Shown piece by piece: positions 35,368 through 45,284 of a DNA stretch of 64,000 nt. A program made the translations under genes and the position numbers. The notes under the pieces were generated by a model. It was not told the origin of the DNA, searched no databases, and saw only the letters and a list, made by a program, of their open reading frames with translations. This DNA is from Dysgonomonas sp. BGC7 (GTDB taxonomy: Bacteria > Bacteroidota > Bacteroidia > Bacteroidales > Dysgonomonadaceae), in assembly GCF_001261735.1 (NCBI RefSeq), contig NZ_CVRP01000007.1:449711-513710 (forward strand), read 5' to 3'. Position 1 is the stretch's first letter; each line of letters opens with the position of its first letter.

Positions 35368-35424
35368 TTATGTTAATTCGTAGTTGAGATTAAAATATTT
35401 ATCTATATATGATCTCCTCCAACA

Positions 35425-35462
35425 GCCTCGAAGTGGAGGCTTAGGCAAAGCCAAGGGGGGGG
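35425..35462 (+). other. GC-rich hairpin pair and G8 tract between menC and menE
   Basis: GCCTC-N6-GAGGC is followed at once by CTTAGGC-AAA-GCCAAG (one bulged base) and a run of eight G's. This is strikingly GC-rich in an AT-rich 230-bp spacer that interrupts an otherwise tight operon. It may be an RNA structure, a partial terminator or a remnant of an intergenic repeat element. There is no T tract after it, so an ordinary terminator is unlikely. Confidence 0.5.
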
Positions 35463-35473
35463 AATAATGACAA

Positions 35474-35506
35474 TTGAGAAAAACAAAAGAAAAGTGTACA
35501 ACTTTG
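35474..35506 (+). promoter_or_regulatory. Possible internal promoter for menE
   Basis: TTG, 22 nt, CAACTTTG is a near-match to the Bacteroidota consensus (first base of the -7 element is C). It lies about 90 nt upstream of menE, just after the GC-rich hairpins. Confidence 0.3.
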
Positions 35507-35535
35507 TCAGGTTTTAGTTAAAATTATATTCTACT
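35500..35535. repeat. Intergenic motif, copy B (GTCA...TTTTAGTTAAAAT)
   Basis: Contains CTTTGTCA followed by TTTTAGTTAAAAT (from 35512), the same arrangement as in the intergenic stretch near 5490. Both copies sit in non-coding DNA upstream of a plus-strand gene. Confidence 0.4.
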
Positions 35536-35597
35536 GAAACTGGTCGCATAGCTGTTTAAAAGAAAGTAAAACTATTGATCAGCATTATTATTTGATT

Positions 35598-36686
35598 ATG
35601 TATCAGCTTTATATAAAAAGACAAACAGTAACTATTGATGGTGGAGTTTATTTACCCGATAGTTTTAAGAGTAAAGGTATTCCTACTTTTGCCCTGAAAT
35701 CGGACTTTCACTATCAGTTGTATCTCTTTCTCAAAGATTGGTTTTCCCGATCTCCATTTTTGCAAGTAAAAACATCAGGATCTACAGGAACCCCAAAAGA
35801 TATACTCGTAGAAAAAGAACGTATGATGCAAAGTGCTAAGCTTACATGTTCTTTTCTTGGTCTCGAACAAGGAGATAAGGCTCTGCTTTGTATGTCTTTA
35901 GATTATATTGCCGGAAAAATGATGGTTGTAAGAGCATTAGTGGCAGGGCTCGATCTGTATTTAATTACACCTAATGGAAATCCTCTAAAAGAAACAAATA
36001 CATCTTTCGACTTTGCGGCAATGATTCCGATGCAAGTCTATAACAGTTTGCAGTCAGGCGTTGAAAAAGAAAGACTTCGTAATGTGAAAAATCTGCTGAT
36101 AGGAGGCGGAGCTATTGATCCTATGCTTGTGGCAGAACTGAAGCTTTTCCCCAATAATGTTTATTCTTCGTACGGAATGACTGAGACTTTGTCTCATATT
36201 GCTCTCCGAAAATTGAATGGCGATGATATAACTGAAAATTATATTCCTCTTGATGGTGTGGCTTTATCTTTGTCCGAAGATAATACTCTGATTATAGATG
36301 CACCCTTAGTGTCGGCCGAGAAGTTATACACAAATGATGTGGCCGAAATAGAGAAAGACGGGAGTTTCCGCATTATCGGTCGCAGAGACAATGTAGTTAA
36401 TAGCGGAGGTGTAAAAATTCAGATAGAAGAAGTGGAAATGTTGCTGAAGCCATTTATATCAGCTCCTTTTGCAATATCTTCTTTGCCGGATGTTAAGTTT
36501 GGAGAAATACTTGTCTTAGTCGTAGAAAACAAATTTGATATAAAGATGTTAAACGGTAAGATACCTGCTTACTATCTGCCTAAAAAGGTAATTGAAATAG
36601 AAGCTATCCCTCTGACCGAAACAGGAAAGGTTAGCCGTTCGGATCTTAAAGAAATGATTTTAAACATCTCGAAACGTCAAGCATAG
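35598..36686 (+). CDS. menE: o-succinylbenzoate--CoA ligase
   Basis: 362 residues, ANL superfamily. It activates o-succinylbenzoate with ATP and CoA to give the MenB substrate. The P-loop is 'TSGSTGTPKDILVEK' (near residue 60), the adenylate-binding block 'SSYGMTETLSHIAL', the hinge 'GRRDNVVNSGGVKIQIEE' and the C-terminal catalytic lysine in 'ETGKVSRSDL'. It is shorter than the roughly 450-residue enzymes of proteobacteria, which is normal for Bacteroidota MenE. An in-frame TTG two codons earlier is less likely than this ATG. Confidence 0.92.
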   Translation: MYQLYIKRQTVTIDGGVYLPDSFKSKGIPTFALKSDFHYQLYLFLKDWFSRSPFLQVKTSGSTGTPKDILVEKERMMQSAKLTCSFLGLEQGDKALLCMSLDYIAGKMMVVRALVAGLDLYLITPNGNPLKETNTSFDFAAMIPMQVYNSLQSGVEKERLRNVKNLLIGGGAIDPMLVAELKLFPNNVYSSYGMTETLSHIALRKLNGDDITENYIPLDGVALSLSEDNTLIIDAPLVSAEKLYTNDVAEIEKDGSFRIIGRRDNVVNSGGVKIQIEEVEMLLKPFISAPFAISSLPDVKFGEILVLVVENKFDIKMLNGKIPAYYLPKKVIEIEAIPLTETGKVSRSDLKEMILNISKRQA

Positions 36687-36716
36687 AATAAAAATATATT
36701 TAATGAATATAATAAT

Positions 36717-37517
36717 ATGGATTTGAAAAATATTACATCTGAGGTTTGTAAGGTCGCAATCGAAGGAGGGGCATTTCTTAAAAGAGAAAGACTTATTTTC
36801 GATAAAAATAAAATAGAGGAGAAAAACTCTCACGATTATGTCTCCTATGTAGATAAAGAAACAGAGAAAATATTAGTAAAGAAACTTGCTGAAATATTAC
36901 CTCAAGCCGGGTTTATAACAGAAGAAGGAACTGCCGATTATGCGCAGGAAGACTATTACTGGGTAATAGATCCTTTGGACGGTACTACAAATTATATTCA
37001 GGATTATGCTCCATACTGTGTGAGTATTGCTCTGATGAACAAAGGAGAATTTCTTATCGGAGTTGTCTATGAGGTTTGTCGCGACGAATGCTTTTATGCA
37101 TGGAAAGATGGTGGAGCATATATGAATGGCAAGCGAATCAGCGTGTCCGATACTTTTCAGATGAACAAAGCATTCGCCGGATTAGATTTGCCTTACAACG
37201 ATAAAACGTATAAACCGGTGATAAACCATCTGCTTGATAGCCTTTATGGGAAAGTGTCTAGTGTGAGGTTTTGCGGCTCTGCTGCAATGGCTCTATGTTT
37301 TGTCGCAATAGGGCGATACGATATGTGGGCTGAGGCTTTTTTAAAGCTTTGGGATTTTGCCGCCGGAGCTTTAATCGTTCAGGAGGCTGGAGGTAAAGTT
37401 TCCGATTTTGCCGGAAATGCCGGTTTTTGTGACAATCATTATATTGTAGCTTCAAACAATAAACTTCATAGCGAAATAATATCGTTAACGTCTGGTTATC
37501 AGGATAAATTATCTTAG
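36717..37517 (+). CDS. Inositol-monophosphatase-family phosphatase
   Basis: 266 residues with every metal-site motif of the family: Glu69-Glu70 (ITEEGT), Asp85-Pro-Leu-Asp88-Gly-Thr (DPLDGTTN) and Trp212-Asp213 (LWDFAAG). Members dephosphorylate inositol phosphate, fructose 1,6-bisphosphate, histidinol phosphate or PAP; the motifs do not decide which. It sits 30 nt after menE, likely on the same transcript, and is followed by a strong terminator. No link to menaquinone synthesis is known to me. Confidence 0.88.
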   Translation: MDLKNITSEVCKVAIEGGAFLKRERLIFDKNKIEEKNSHDYVSYVDKETEKILVKKLAEILPQAGFITEEGTADYAQEDYYWVIDPLDGTTNYIQDYAPYCVSIALMNKGEFLIGVVYEVCRDECFYAWKDGGAYMNGKRISVSDTFQMNKAFAGLDLPYNDKTYKPVINHLLDSLYGKVSSVRFCGSAAMALCFVAIGRYDMWAEAFLKLWDFAAGALIVQEAGGKVSDFAGNAGFCDNHYIVASNNKLHSEIISLTSGYQDKLS

Positions 37518-37541
37518 GAATAGTACATAACTATATACAGC

Positions 37542-37586
37542 AAAAAGCAGCTCCGAACTGAAAGTCAGTTTGGGGCTGCTTTTTTT
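37542..37586 (+). terminator. Strong rho-independent terminator ending the men operon
   Basis: A long stem (AAAAAGCAGC ... GCTGCTTTTTTT, continuing inward through AACTGA / TCAGTT) with a 3-nt loop and seven T's. Confidence 0.92.
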
Positions 37587-37633
37587 ATCATTTTGTTATA
37601 GTTGTCTAGAGAATCGTGTGATAGAGATGTAAA

Positions 37634-37653
37634 AATACCATTCTTATGGTATT
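37634..37653. promoter_or_regulatory. Inverted repeat (candidate operator) over the -33 region
   Basis: AATACCA-N6-TGGTATT is a perfect 7-bp inverted repeat. Its right arm overlaps the TTG -33 element of the promoter for the TlpA-SusCD-TlpA operon, a position suited to repression. Confidence 0.45.
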
Positions 37654-37683
37654 GAATGAAAGTATGTATAGTTCGTACTTTTG
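37652..37683 (+). promoter_or_regulatory. Promoter of the TlpA-SusCD-TlpA operon
   Basis: TTG, a 21-nt spacer and TACTTTTG (TAnnTTTG). This leaves an untranslated leader of about 165 nt before the first TlpA gene. No anti-sigma or ECF sigma gene lies nearby. Confidence 0.6.
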
Positions 37684-37855
37684 TGAAAAGATCTAAAAAA
37701 CGGAAAAGCTAAGTGTTAATGGGTGTTATTCCTTATCGAATATACTTTAGATTAATCTTTATAGTTTTCAGGTATTGTTTTCCTCAAGCAATGTCTGCAC
37801 TTTTTTAGAACTAATGGTAACGAGTTTATTTCTAATTTATTTCAAATTATATCAC

Positions 37856-38989
37856 ATGAAAAGAACTGTATTTATTTTGGTAGGCATCATCTTAATGTCG
37901 GCCTGCAAGGAGAAGATTGACACGTATGTTGTTAGTGCAAAATTATCAGAAGTAAAAGATTCTACTAAAATATATATGCGTTATATGCTTGGTGATTCTA
38001 TTAAAATTGATTCAACTTATATTAATCAAGGTGCTTTCGAATTCAAGAGTGACTATATAAGCCCTTTTAGAGCAACTATTTTTGTTAACCATGAAAATAA
38101 AGCAGGCTTGAGTAGAGATGTTCGCGACTATCAGGATGTATATGTAGAAAAAGGTCTTATAACAATAGAAGGTACTGATTCTATAAAAAATGCTATAGTA
38201 TCAGGGACAAAATCAAATGAGCTTAAAAAAGAATGGGTAGATTTTTCTAAGGTGCTCACTGATAAAAGAAAATTGCTGTACTCTCAGTATTATGGTTTAA
38301 ATGATACTGATAAGACAGAGGATGTAAAAACGTTGTACAAGAATAAATTTGATTCTCTGAGAAATGAGGAAAAGCTTTTAGCTCAAAAATTTTCAGAATT
38401 ACATTACGATTCCTTTTTTGCATTAGATGCTTTGTTTCGTACACGTATAGGTTATGATCCTGATGCAAACGAAGCTGACTCTTTGTTTCAATTATTCTCG
38501 AAAGACGTAAAAGATTCTTATCTCGGACAAGATTTCTCAAAGAAGATTACCATTTGGAAATCTACATCTATAGGGCAGCAGTCTCCTGATTTTAGTCAGA
38601 ATGATGTAAATGGAAATCCTATAAAACTGTCGGACTATAAAGGTAAATATGTGCTTATCGACTTTTGGGCTTCATGGTGTGGTCCGTGTAGACATGAGAA
38701 TCCACATGTTGTAAAGGCTTTTAATGAATATAAAGATAAAGGATTCACTATATTGGGCGTATCTCTTGATGATAAAAAGGAAGATTGGCTCAAAGCTATA
38801 GAGGCAGATGGTTTAGCGTGGGCGCAAGTATCGGATCTTAAAGGTTGGAAAAATGAAGTGGCACAGAATTATGCTGTGTCTTCTATCCCAACAAATTATT
38901 TATTAGATACATCCGGAAAAATTATTGCTAAAAATTTACGAGGAGATGCTTTGAAGGAGGCATTAGGTAAATATCTTGATAATAAATAA
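37856..38989 (+). CDS. TlpA-like thioredoxin lipoprotein with DUF4369 domain
   Basis: 377 residues. Lipoprotein signal MKRTVFILVGIILMSAC (cysteine 17). A DUF4369 domain at about 22-130 ('IYMRYMLGDSIKIDSTYINQ') precedes a coiled helical middle and a C-terminal AhpC/TSA-thioredoxin domain with Cys275-Gly-Pro-Cys278 (WASWCGPCRHE). Such proteins are periplasmic thiol-disulfide reductases anchored in the envelope. The start at MKRTVF gives the signal peptide; about 27 further in-frame codons lack one. It is the first gene of a SusC/SusD operon that ends with a second thioredoxin-like gene. Confidence 0.88.
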   Translation: MKRTVFILVGIILMSACKEKIDTYVVSAKLSEVKDSTKIYMRYMLGDSIKIDSTYINQGAFEFKSDYISPFRATIFVNHENKAGLSRDVRDYQDVYVEKGLITIEGTDSIKNAIVSGTKSNELKKEWVDFSKVLTDKRKLLYSQYYGLNDTDKTEDVKTLYKNKFDSLRNEEKLLAQKFSELHYDSFFALDALFRTRIGYDPDANEADSLFQLFSKDVKDSYLGQDFSKKITIWKSTSIGQQSPDFSQNDVNGNPIKLSDYKGKYVLIDFWASWCGPCRHENPHVVKAFNEYKDKGFTILGVSLDDKKEDWLKAIEADGLAWAQVSDLKGWKNEVAQNYAVSSIPTNYLLDTSGKIIAKNLRGDALKEALGKYLDNK

Positions 38990-39024
38990 TTAAATGGGAT
39001 TTCGATTTTAGTTGAATTTTTTAA

Positions 39025-42000
39025 ATGAATACAATGAAAAGAGAATTTTACTTAAAAATAAGTTTAATATTAGGGTTAGGTTATTTGGTTTCTTTCCCTA
39101 TAGATGTGGCTGCAAATTCTCTGAAGGAGCAAGATTTGCTTCAGGTATCGGAGATCCAGCAAATCAAACGTTCTATTTCGGGAACTGTAACAGATGAGAG
39201 CGGAGAAGCTCTTATCGGGGTGTCTGTTACAGTGAAACTGTCCACGAATGGTACAATAACGGATGAAAACGGAAAATATCGTATTGATGTAGCTCCCGGC
39301 GAGACTCTAATATTTTCGTACACAGGGTTTAAACCTTCGGAGTATAAGATAGATAGTCAGCGAACTATTGATGTTGTTCTTGGAGTAGATTCTAAATTGC
39401 TGGAGGAGGTTGTGGTTACAGGTTACCAAACACTGTCGAGAGAACGAGCTACAGGATCATTTGATAGAGTAGGATCTGAACTCCTTGCCGCTCGCCCTTC
39501 TTCCGACATATCTTCTGCCTTGCAAGGATTGGTACCTGGAATGAAGGCTACTGAGAGTCTTGATGGAAGTGTGAGTTTTGTTATCAGAGGGGCTAGTACC
39601 CTCTATGCAGACAAAGCTCCATTATTAGTTGTAGACGGATTTCCCATTCAGGGTTCATTCAACTCTATTAATCCTAATGATGTAGAGAGCGTTACTATTC
39701 TCAAAGATGCTGCCGCAGCATCTATTTGGGGAGCAAGGTCGGCCAATGGGGTTATCGTTATCACAACTAAAAAGGGAACTAAAGATAAATTGAAAATAGA
39801 TGTTCAAGGTTTTTATAGGTTTGCAACAAAACCTAACTTGGATGATACATGGGCTTTAGCTGATAGCCGTACTCAAGTCAATTATGAATTGGATGCCCTA
39901 AAAAACGGATGGATACTTTCAGGAGAATACAGTCCATCGTTTGGTAATATAAGGAAAGGTTTAACTCTTGCTCAGGAATTATATTATGCAAATAAATACT
40001 TAGGGTTGTCCGAAGCAGATATGAATGCAGGTCTTGAGAGATTGCGTAATACAAACAATACAGGACAAATCGAAGATTACCTTTTGCAGACGCAAGCAGT
40101 ACAACAATATAACGTAAGTGTGTCGGGCGGAAATGAACGAAGTACCAGCTATTTATCGTTGATGTACGAAAAGAGAGACGAGAATACGATAAAGAGAGGC
40201 TATGACCGATATCTGGTTAATTTCAATAATACATATCGTCTGTCGCCTGCAGTTACAGTATATTTTTCTGCTAATTTACAAAAGAAAGACACTGATAATA
40301 GTGGAGTTGCATTGAGTGAGTTATCTTCTCTTTCTCCATACGAATTATTATTAAATGAAGATGGAACTTATGCTCCTAATATTTTGACTTTTAATAGATA
40401 TGAGCAATCTCAACTCCCTTTAGATAAATTTCCTTATGATGATTGGTCATATAATGTTTTGCAAGAGGTCAGAGGACGTGATTACAAAACAGAAGAGCTA
40501 AAATATAGAGTGCAAGGAGGTTTAAATATCAAATTGATAGATGGACTTACTTACGATACACGAGTTCAGTATGAGTCAAGTGTTTCTGATACAAAGAATT
40601 TTGACAGTGCAGATACTTATTATGTAAGGAATTTAGTAAATACTATGACAGAGTATAATTCTGCAACAAAAGTTGTAGGAGTCTCTAGAATACCGAAAGG
40701 AGGAATTGAACGTCCGAGCAAAAGTAAGTACTATAACTATGTGTTTAGAAATCAGATAAATTTTGATAAATCATTTTTTAAAGTACATGATATATCTGTT
40801 GTCGGAGGTCTCGAAGTGAGTGAATACACTCTTGAGGGAACAACTTATCCATATGTATATGGATATGATAAAGAAAGAAATACTACTACAGTACCTCCTT
40901 ATGGTTATGGCGGATCTTTAGATCCTTTTAAGGATTTTACGGGTGCTACAGCCAGTATTGCAGGAGGTGCTACAGCCTTTTCTAGTCGTGTAGATCGCTA
41001 TTTATCTTATTATGGTAATGCCGGCTATACATATGATGGAAAGTACAATGCCTCTTTTAGTATACGGGCCGATGGTTCTAATTTTGTATCGGAAGATGCT
41101 TCTCTCAGGTGGTCACCAATGTGGTCGGTAGGAGGAAAATGGAATGCTAAACGAGAAAACTTCTTGAAGAATATCTCATGGATAGATCGTCTTAGTCCCC
41201 GGGTAACATATGGTATTAATGGTAATGCGGAGAAAAGTACATCTCCCCAAACATTAATCTCAATGGGTAGTACAGTCTCTAGTATTACAAATACTGTGGT
41301 TGCCAGTGTTAGTAGTCTTGGAAATCCTAAATTAAGATGGGAAAAAACTTATGCGACAAATATGGGTGTCGATTTTGGCCTTTTCAAATTCTTATCGGGT
41401 AAAATCGAATATTATAATCGTAAGAGTAAAGATGTCATCGGATTGGTATCTATTGCCTCTGCCCATGGTACTACTTCTCAAAAGATAAATAATGCTGAAA
41501 TACTGAACAGAGGAGTAGAACTAGAACTGACTGCAAATCTAAAAATTCCACAAATAGATCTCGGTATATCATCCACTGTAATCTACGCATACAATAAGAA
41601 TGAAATTACCAAACTGTATAATCCATCATTATATGCTTATGAGCTTGTCGAATCTACTACTTTTGTAGAAGGACGTCCTGTTGGTAGTATTCATTCGTAC
41701 CAGTATGCAGGAACAGAAGATGGCGTTCCTTATGTATATGGTGTCGATGGAGCAAAGAACTCTATGAATGATCTTGCTTTACACAATCGTACTTTGGGAT
41801 TGTCTATATTAAATTATAGTGGAACCACCGTGTCTCCCCATACTTTTGGTTGGACTAACAAAATTTCTTATAAAGGGTTTTCTCTATATGCTTTCTTCAC
41901 CGGTAATTTTGGTGGTGTATTTCGTGCGCCAACTCTGGGAGCTGTGCCTGCTATTGGAGGTAACAAGCTTACTTTGAACAGATATATAAAAGACTTTTAT

Positions 42001-42318
42001 GAAAGTGATGGTTCGTTGCGCCCGACACTACCTTTGGCAGGAGAAACCGGTTTTTATAGATGGGACAGGTATGTACCTAACCTTGAATATTATGTAGAAG
42101 ACGCATCCTTTATTCGTCTCAAAGAGGTTAGCCTCGAATATGATATACCAAAAGCTCTTCTTCAGAAACTATGGATAAAGAATGCTAAAGTATTTGCTCA
42201 GGCTCGGGACTTGGGACTTATATATACAGCCAACAAATATGGCTATGACCCGGAATGGTTGCCCGGAAAAGAAAAACCTAGTACAACAATAACTTTTGGT
42301 GCAAATCTTAGTTTTTAA
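39025..42318 (+). CDS. SusC/RagA-family TonB-dependent outer-membrane transporter
   Basis: 1097 residues with a signal peptide and a carboxypeptidase-D regulatory-like domain at about 50-122 ('ISGTVTDESGEALIGVSVTV'). A TonB-box-like LEEVVVTGY follows at 126-134, then the plug domain with 'LLVVDGFPIQG' and 'IWGARSANGVIVITTKKGTK', and a long 22-strand barrel ending '...GANLSF'. It imports oligomers across the outer membrane together with the SusD-like lipoprotein encoded 11 nt downstream. A second Met three codons in is an alternative start. The transported substrate is unknown. Confidence 0.95.
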   Translation: MNTMKREFYLKISLILGLGYLVSFPIDVAANSLKEQDLLQVSEIQQIKRSISGTVTDESGEALIGVSVTVKLSTNGTITDENGKYRIDVAPGETLIFSYTGFKPSEYKIDSQRTIDVVLGVDSKLLEEVVVTGYQTLSRERATGSFDRVGSELLAARPSSDISSALQGLVPGMKATESLDGSVSFVIRGASTLYADKAPLLVVDGFPIQGSFNSINPNDVESVTILKDAAAASIWGARSANGVIVITTKKGTKDKLKIDVQGFYRFATKPNLDDTWALADSRTQVNYELDALKNGWILSGEYSPSFGNIRKGLTLAQELYYANKYLGLSEADMNAGLERLRNTNNTGQIEDYLLQTQAVQQYNVSVSGGNERSTSYLSLMYEKRDENTIKRGYDRYLVNFNNTYRLSPAVTVYFSANLQKKDTDNSGVALSELSSLSPYELLLNEDGTYAPNILTFNRYEQSQLPLDKFPYDDWSYNVLQEVRGRDYKTEELKYRVQGGLNIKLIDGLTYDTRVQYESSVSDTKNFDSADTYYVRNLVNTMTEYNSATKVVGVSRIPKGGIERPSKSKYYNYVFRNQINFDKSFFKVHDISVVGGLEVSEYTLEGTTYPYVYGYDKERNTTTVPPYGYGGSLDPFKDFTGATASIAGGATAFSSRVDRYLSYYGNAGYTYDGKYNASFSIRADGSNFVSEDASLRWSPMWSVGGKWNAKRENFLKNISWIDRLSPRVTYGINGNAEKSTSPQTLISMGSTVSSITNTVVASVSSLGNPKLRWEKTYATNMGVDFGLFKFLSGKIEYYNRKSKDVIGLVSIASAHGTTSQKINNAEILNRGVELELTANLKIPQIDLGISSTVIYAYNKNEITKLYNPSLYAYELVESTTFVEGRPVGSIHSYQYAGTEDGVPYVYGVDGAKNSMNDLALHNRTLGLSILNYSGTTVSPHTFGWTNKISYKGFSLYAFFTGNFGGVFRAPTLGAVPAIGGNKLTLNRYIKDFYESDGSLRPTLPLAGETGFYRWDRYVPNLEYYVEDASFIRLKEVSLEYDIPKALLQKLWIKNAKVFAQARDLGLIYTANKYGYDPEWLPGKEKPSTTITFGANLSF

Positions 42319-42329
42319 AATATACGAAT

Positions 42330-43817
42330 ATGAAACATCTAAAATATATACTAATATCTGCATTTTTTGTCTTAGCTTCGTCATGCGGTGATTTTTTAGA
42401 TAAAACACCATCTACATCAACTAATGCGCCTGTAGAAAGTGTAAGTCAACTTCTTGCCTTGATAGATAATATACCCACTCTTGCTTATGAGACAAGTAAT
42501 AATATTCCTGCAGGAAGCGATGATAATGAGGTGTCGAGAGAACTCTATAAATCTTCGCCTAATAGCTTCTCTATAGATCGAATGTTTTATCTTACAAATT
42601 ATTTTGACGGAATATCTTCACAGGCTACAGACGGATTGTGGTCTGGCTTATATTCTAATATTTACAGAGCCAATCTTATAATAAATAATATAGACAAAGT
42701 CTCAGGATCGAATGATGATAGAGAAACTGTGCGTGTAAATGCTCATTTCCTGAGAGCCTATTCTTACTGGGTGCTCATAAATACTTATTCGCTCCCATAT
42801 AGTGATGCTAATCTTAGCTCATTGGGTGTACCCAAGAAGTTAGGAATAGACTTTGAAGAGTCCTTAAAAAGAGTTTCACAGCAGGAAATTTATAATCTGA
42901 TAGACGCTGATTTGGCTGTCGCAGCACAAACGAAGATAATAAAGGTTGATCCTAAATTACCTTGGCGGGTATCTAAAAACACAGTGGATTCTTTTCGTGC
43001 ACGTTTATATCTTTATCAGAATAGGTATGATAAAGCATTGGAGTATGCTACTAATGCTGTTACAGATGCCCCCGACTTGCTAGACTATAATACATTAGGA
43101 TGGTCTAATCCTATTTCATATCCGGCTACAGGCAATTTACCTGCTCAAACCTTATATTATAGTGAGACACATGACTGGGGAGCTGCAAAATTTCTTTTCT
43201 GGCAAGAATGGATATATCCTCGCTTAGCAAATGACCGTTCTCAATGGTTTTTGCCATCAAAAGAGTTGGTTGATCTTTACGATCATCAAAATGATTTACG
43301 TTTCGATTTATTGTACGTTGAGCATGGAAACAGAAGATTTAGTGTTCCGTACGAAGCTTATCGTTACAACTTTTTCAGTGATGGAAGATATGCAATATCT
43401 GGTCTTACTACCGCAGAAGTAGTATTGATAAAGGCTGAATCGCAGATTCGTACAGGAAATTGGCAAACAGGGCTGAAAACTCTTGATGATCTAAGAATTA
43501 AGCGTTACAAGGCAGGCACATACACCCCTCTGTCTGCTGCAAACCAAAGTGAAGCTCTCAAAATTGTATTGGCAGAACGTCGTAGAGAACTTCCTTTTGC
43601 TTTCAGAATGTATGATGTCAGACGTTTTAGTGTGACTGATACGAAAGAAGACGATGTGGTTATGACCCGTGAATTCTTCAAGATAGGTCTTTCGGGTGTA
43701 GATGTAAATACACCGATTACATATACAATTCCTGTGGGAAGTTCGTTATATGCCTTGCCTATCAATCAGGTAGAAATAAATGCGAGCCATGGAGAGATTG
43801 AACAAAATAAGTATTAA
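42330..43817 (+). CDS. SusD/RagB-family outer-membrane lipoprotein
   Basis: 495 residues. Lipoprotein signal with lipobox ASSC (Cys19), then '[12 protein letters not shown]', the usual start of SusD mature chains. TPR-like helices carry '[20 protein letters not shown]' and '[20 protein letters not shown]', and the C-terminal part has '[16 protein letters not shown]' and '[20 protein letters not shown]'. It forms the lid of the adjacent SusC barrel and captures the substrate at the cell surface. A second TlpA-like gene follows 26 nt later. Confidence 0.94.
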   Translation: MKHLKYILISAFFVLASSCGDFLDKTPSTSTNAPVESVSQLLALIDNIPTLAYETSNNIPAGSDDNEVSRELYKSSPNSFSIDRMFYLTNYFDGISSQATDGLWSGLYSNIYRANLIINNIDKVSGSNDDRETVRVNAHFLRAYSYWVLINTYSLPYSDANLSSLGVPKKLGIDFEESLKRVSQQEIYNLIDADLAVAAQTKIIKVDPKLPWRVSKNTVDSFRARLYLYQNRYDKALEYATNAVTDAPDLLDYNTLGWSNPISYPATGNLPAQTLYYSETHDWGAAKFLFWQEWIYPRLANDRSQWFLPSKELVDLYDHQNDLRFDLLYVEHGNRRFSVPYEAYRYNFFSDGRYAISGLTTAEVVLIKAESQIRTGNWQTGLKTLDDLRIKRYKAGTYTPLSAANQSEALKIVLAERRRELPFAFRMYDVRRFSVTDTKEDDVVMTREFFKIGLSGVDVNTPITYTIPVGSSLYALPINQVEINASHGEIEQNKY

Positions 43818-43843
43818 TCTTTTTTAGATATATTAGTTTGATT

Positions 43844-45175
43844 ATGAAAAATATATGTTTAGTCGTATTGAGTTTTGTCTCAATTACTGCCGCAGCTCAA
43901 AGTACAGCAACTATATATGGTACAATTTCTGATATGGCCGGAAAGAAAGTTGATATGACTTATGATAATGATCTCAACTTACTCGGAACAAGTCGTGATC
44001 AGATGTTGGATGTGGATTCGGCAGGCAATTTTAGCCTTACGTTTCCTCTCGATCGTCCTTCTTTCTTTAGGCTGAGAAGAAATACCATTTATTTATCTCC
44101 GGGAGACAATCTGAAGGCTAATCTTACCAGTTCTAATCTTGATGCTGTATTTGAAGGTACAAGTCAAGAATTAAACACGTACATGAAAAAAAGATTATTT
44201 CCTAAAGGTGGCTCATTTTTAGGAAATATAGGTCGAGTCAACTTATCATTTGGCTTTGATGCCATAAAATTCAAAATAGATTCTTTGGCTACTCTCCGTA
44301 GAGTAGAATTAGCCAATGTAAAAGAAGCTTCGCCTGCATTCAAGGATCTGGAGCAAGCCCGTATTACAGCCGATGTAATTAATAGTTATCAGTCATATTT
44401 ATTTTATTATAATGGTGGCGACAAGTTTAAAGATGATGGTAATCAAGTAGCCTTCAAAACATCACTCCTTCCTATTATAACCCCTCTGCTTCAATCTATA
44501 AACGAGGATAAATATATGGACGTGGCAGTGGTACGTGATGTGTTGTCGAAAGTATATGATGATAGCATATATAAGCAGACAATAGAGCTCAAACCTCGTA
44601 TAAAAACTCTGTTTCAAGCTTCGGAATATGCTGATATTCTCGACCGTAAGTTTACAGAGCAAGATCTGAGTAATATAGATAGCTATTTAGCGCAGTTGCC
44701 TGCGGGAGATGTCCGTGATGAATTACAGAAAAAAAGAAATTCTGTTGATATTCTAAGTAAAGGGCATGTTGCAACAGACTTAAAATTGGCAACACCAGAT
44801 GGTAAAGAGGTCCTATTGAGCTCATATAAAGGGAAAGCGATCTATGTAGATCTATGGGCTACATGGTGTGGTCCATGTATCAAAGAATCACCGTATTTCC
44901 ATAGTTTGGCAGAGAAATACAAGGATAAAAATATTGTGTTTTTAGCAGTTTCTACCGATACGGAGAAGAAATCATGGCTTAAGTTTTTAGAAAAAAAGGA
45001 GTCTCATTTGCCTGAATTTATTTCTATAGATAATGAAGCATTAAAGAAAGGATGGAAGTTGAAATTTATTCCTCGTTTTCTACTCATTGCTCCCGATTTT
45101 ACAATTATAGATGCTTATGCACCGCTACCATCATCAGGGGAAAAGATAGAGAGCTTGTTAGAACAATATCTTTAA
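43844..45175 (+). CDS. Exported TlpA-like thioredoxin family protein
   Basis: 443 residues with a Sec signal peptide ([20 protein letters not shown]). The N-terminal beta domain ('[20 protein letters not shown]', about 20-105) and helical middle resemble the DUF4369-plus-thioredoxin plan. The C-terminal thioredoxin domain has Cys342-Gly-Pro-Cys345 ([12 protein letters not shown]). Unlike the first TlpA of the operon it is not a lipoprotein, so the two may work in different envelope positions. An in-frame TTG two codons upstream is less likely. A strong terminator ends the operon here. Confidence 0.88.
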   Translation: MKNICLVVLSFVSITAAAQSTATIYGTISDMAGKKVDMTYDNDLNLLGTSRDQMLDVDSAGNFSLTFPLDRPSFFRLRRNTIYLSPGDNLKANLTSSNLDAVFEGTSQELNTYMKKRLFPKGGSFLGNIGRVNLSFGFDAIKFKIDSLATLRRVELANVKEASPAFKDLEQARITADVINSYQSYLFYYNGGDKFKDDGNQVAFKTSLLPIITPLLQSINEDKYMDVAVVRDVLSKVYDDSIYKQTIELKPRIKTLFQASEYADILDRKFTEQDLSNIDSYLAQLPAGDVRDELQKKRNSVDILSKGHVATDLKLATPDGKEVLLSSYKGKAIYVDLWATWCGPCIKESPYFHSLAEKYKDKNIVFLAVSTDTEKKSWLKFLEKKESHLPEFISIDNEALKKGWKLKFIPRFLLIAPDFTIIDAYAPLPSSGEKIESLLEQYL

Positions 45176-45206
45176 TATTATTAGTATATAATGTATTTAA
45201 GAAAAG

Positions 45207-45243
45207 GAAAGTACTACTATTTAGGTTGGTACTTTCTTTTTTT
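45207..45243 (+). terminator. Rho-independent terminator of the TlpA-SusCD-TlpA operon
   Basis: Stem GAAAGTAC / GTACTTTC with a 14-nt loop, directly followed by seven T's. Confidence 0.9.
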
Positions 45244-45284
45244 GACATGTCTTGAATTTTTTGAGTATGCAGGAGGTTTATAAG

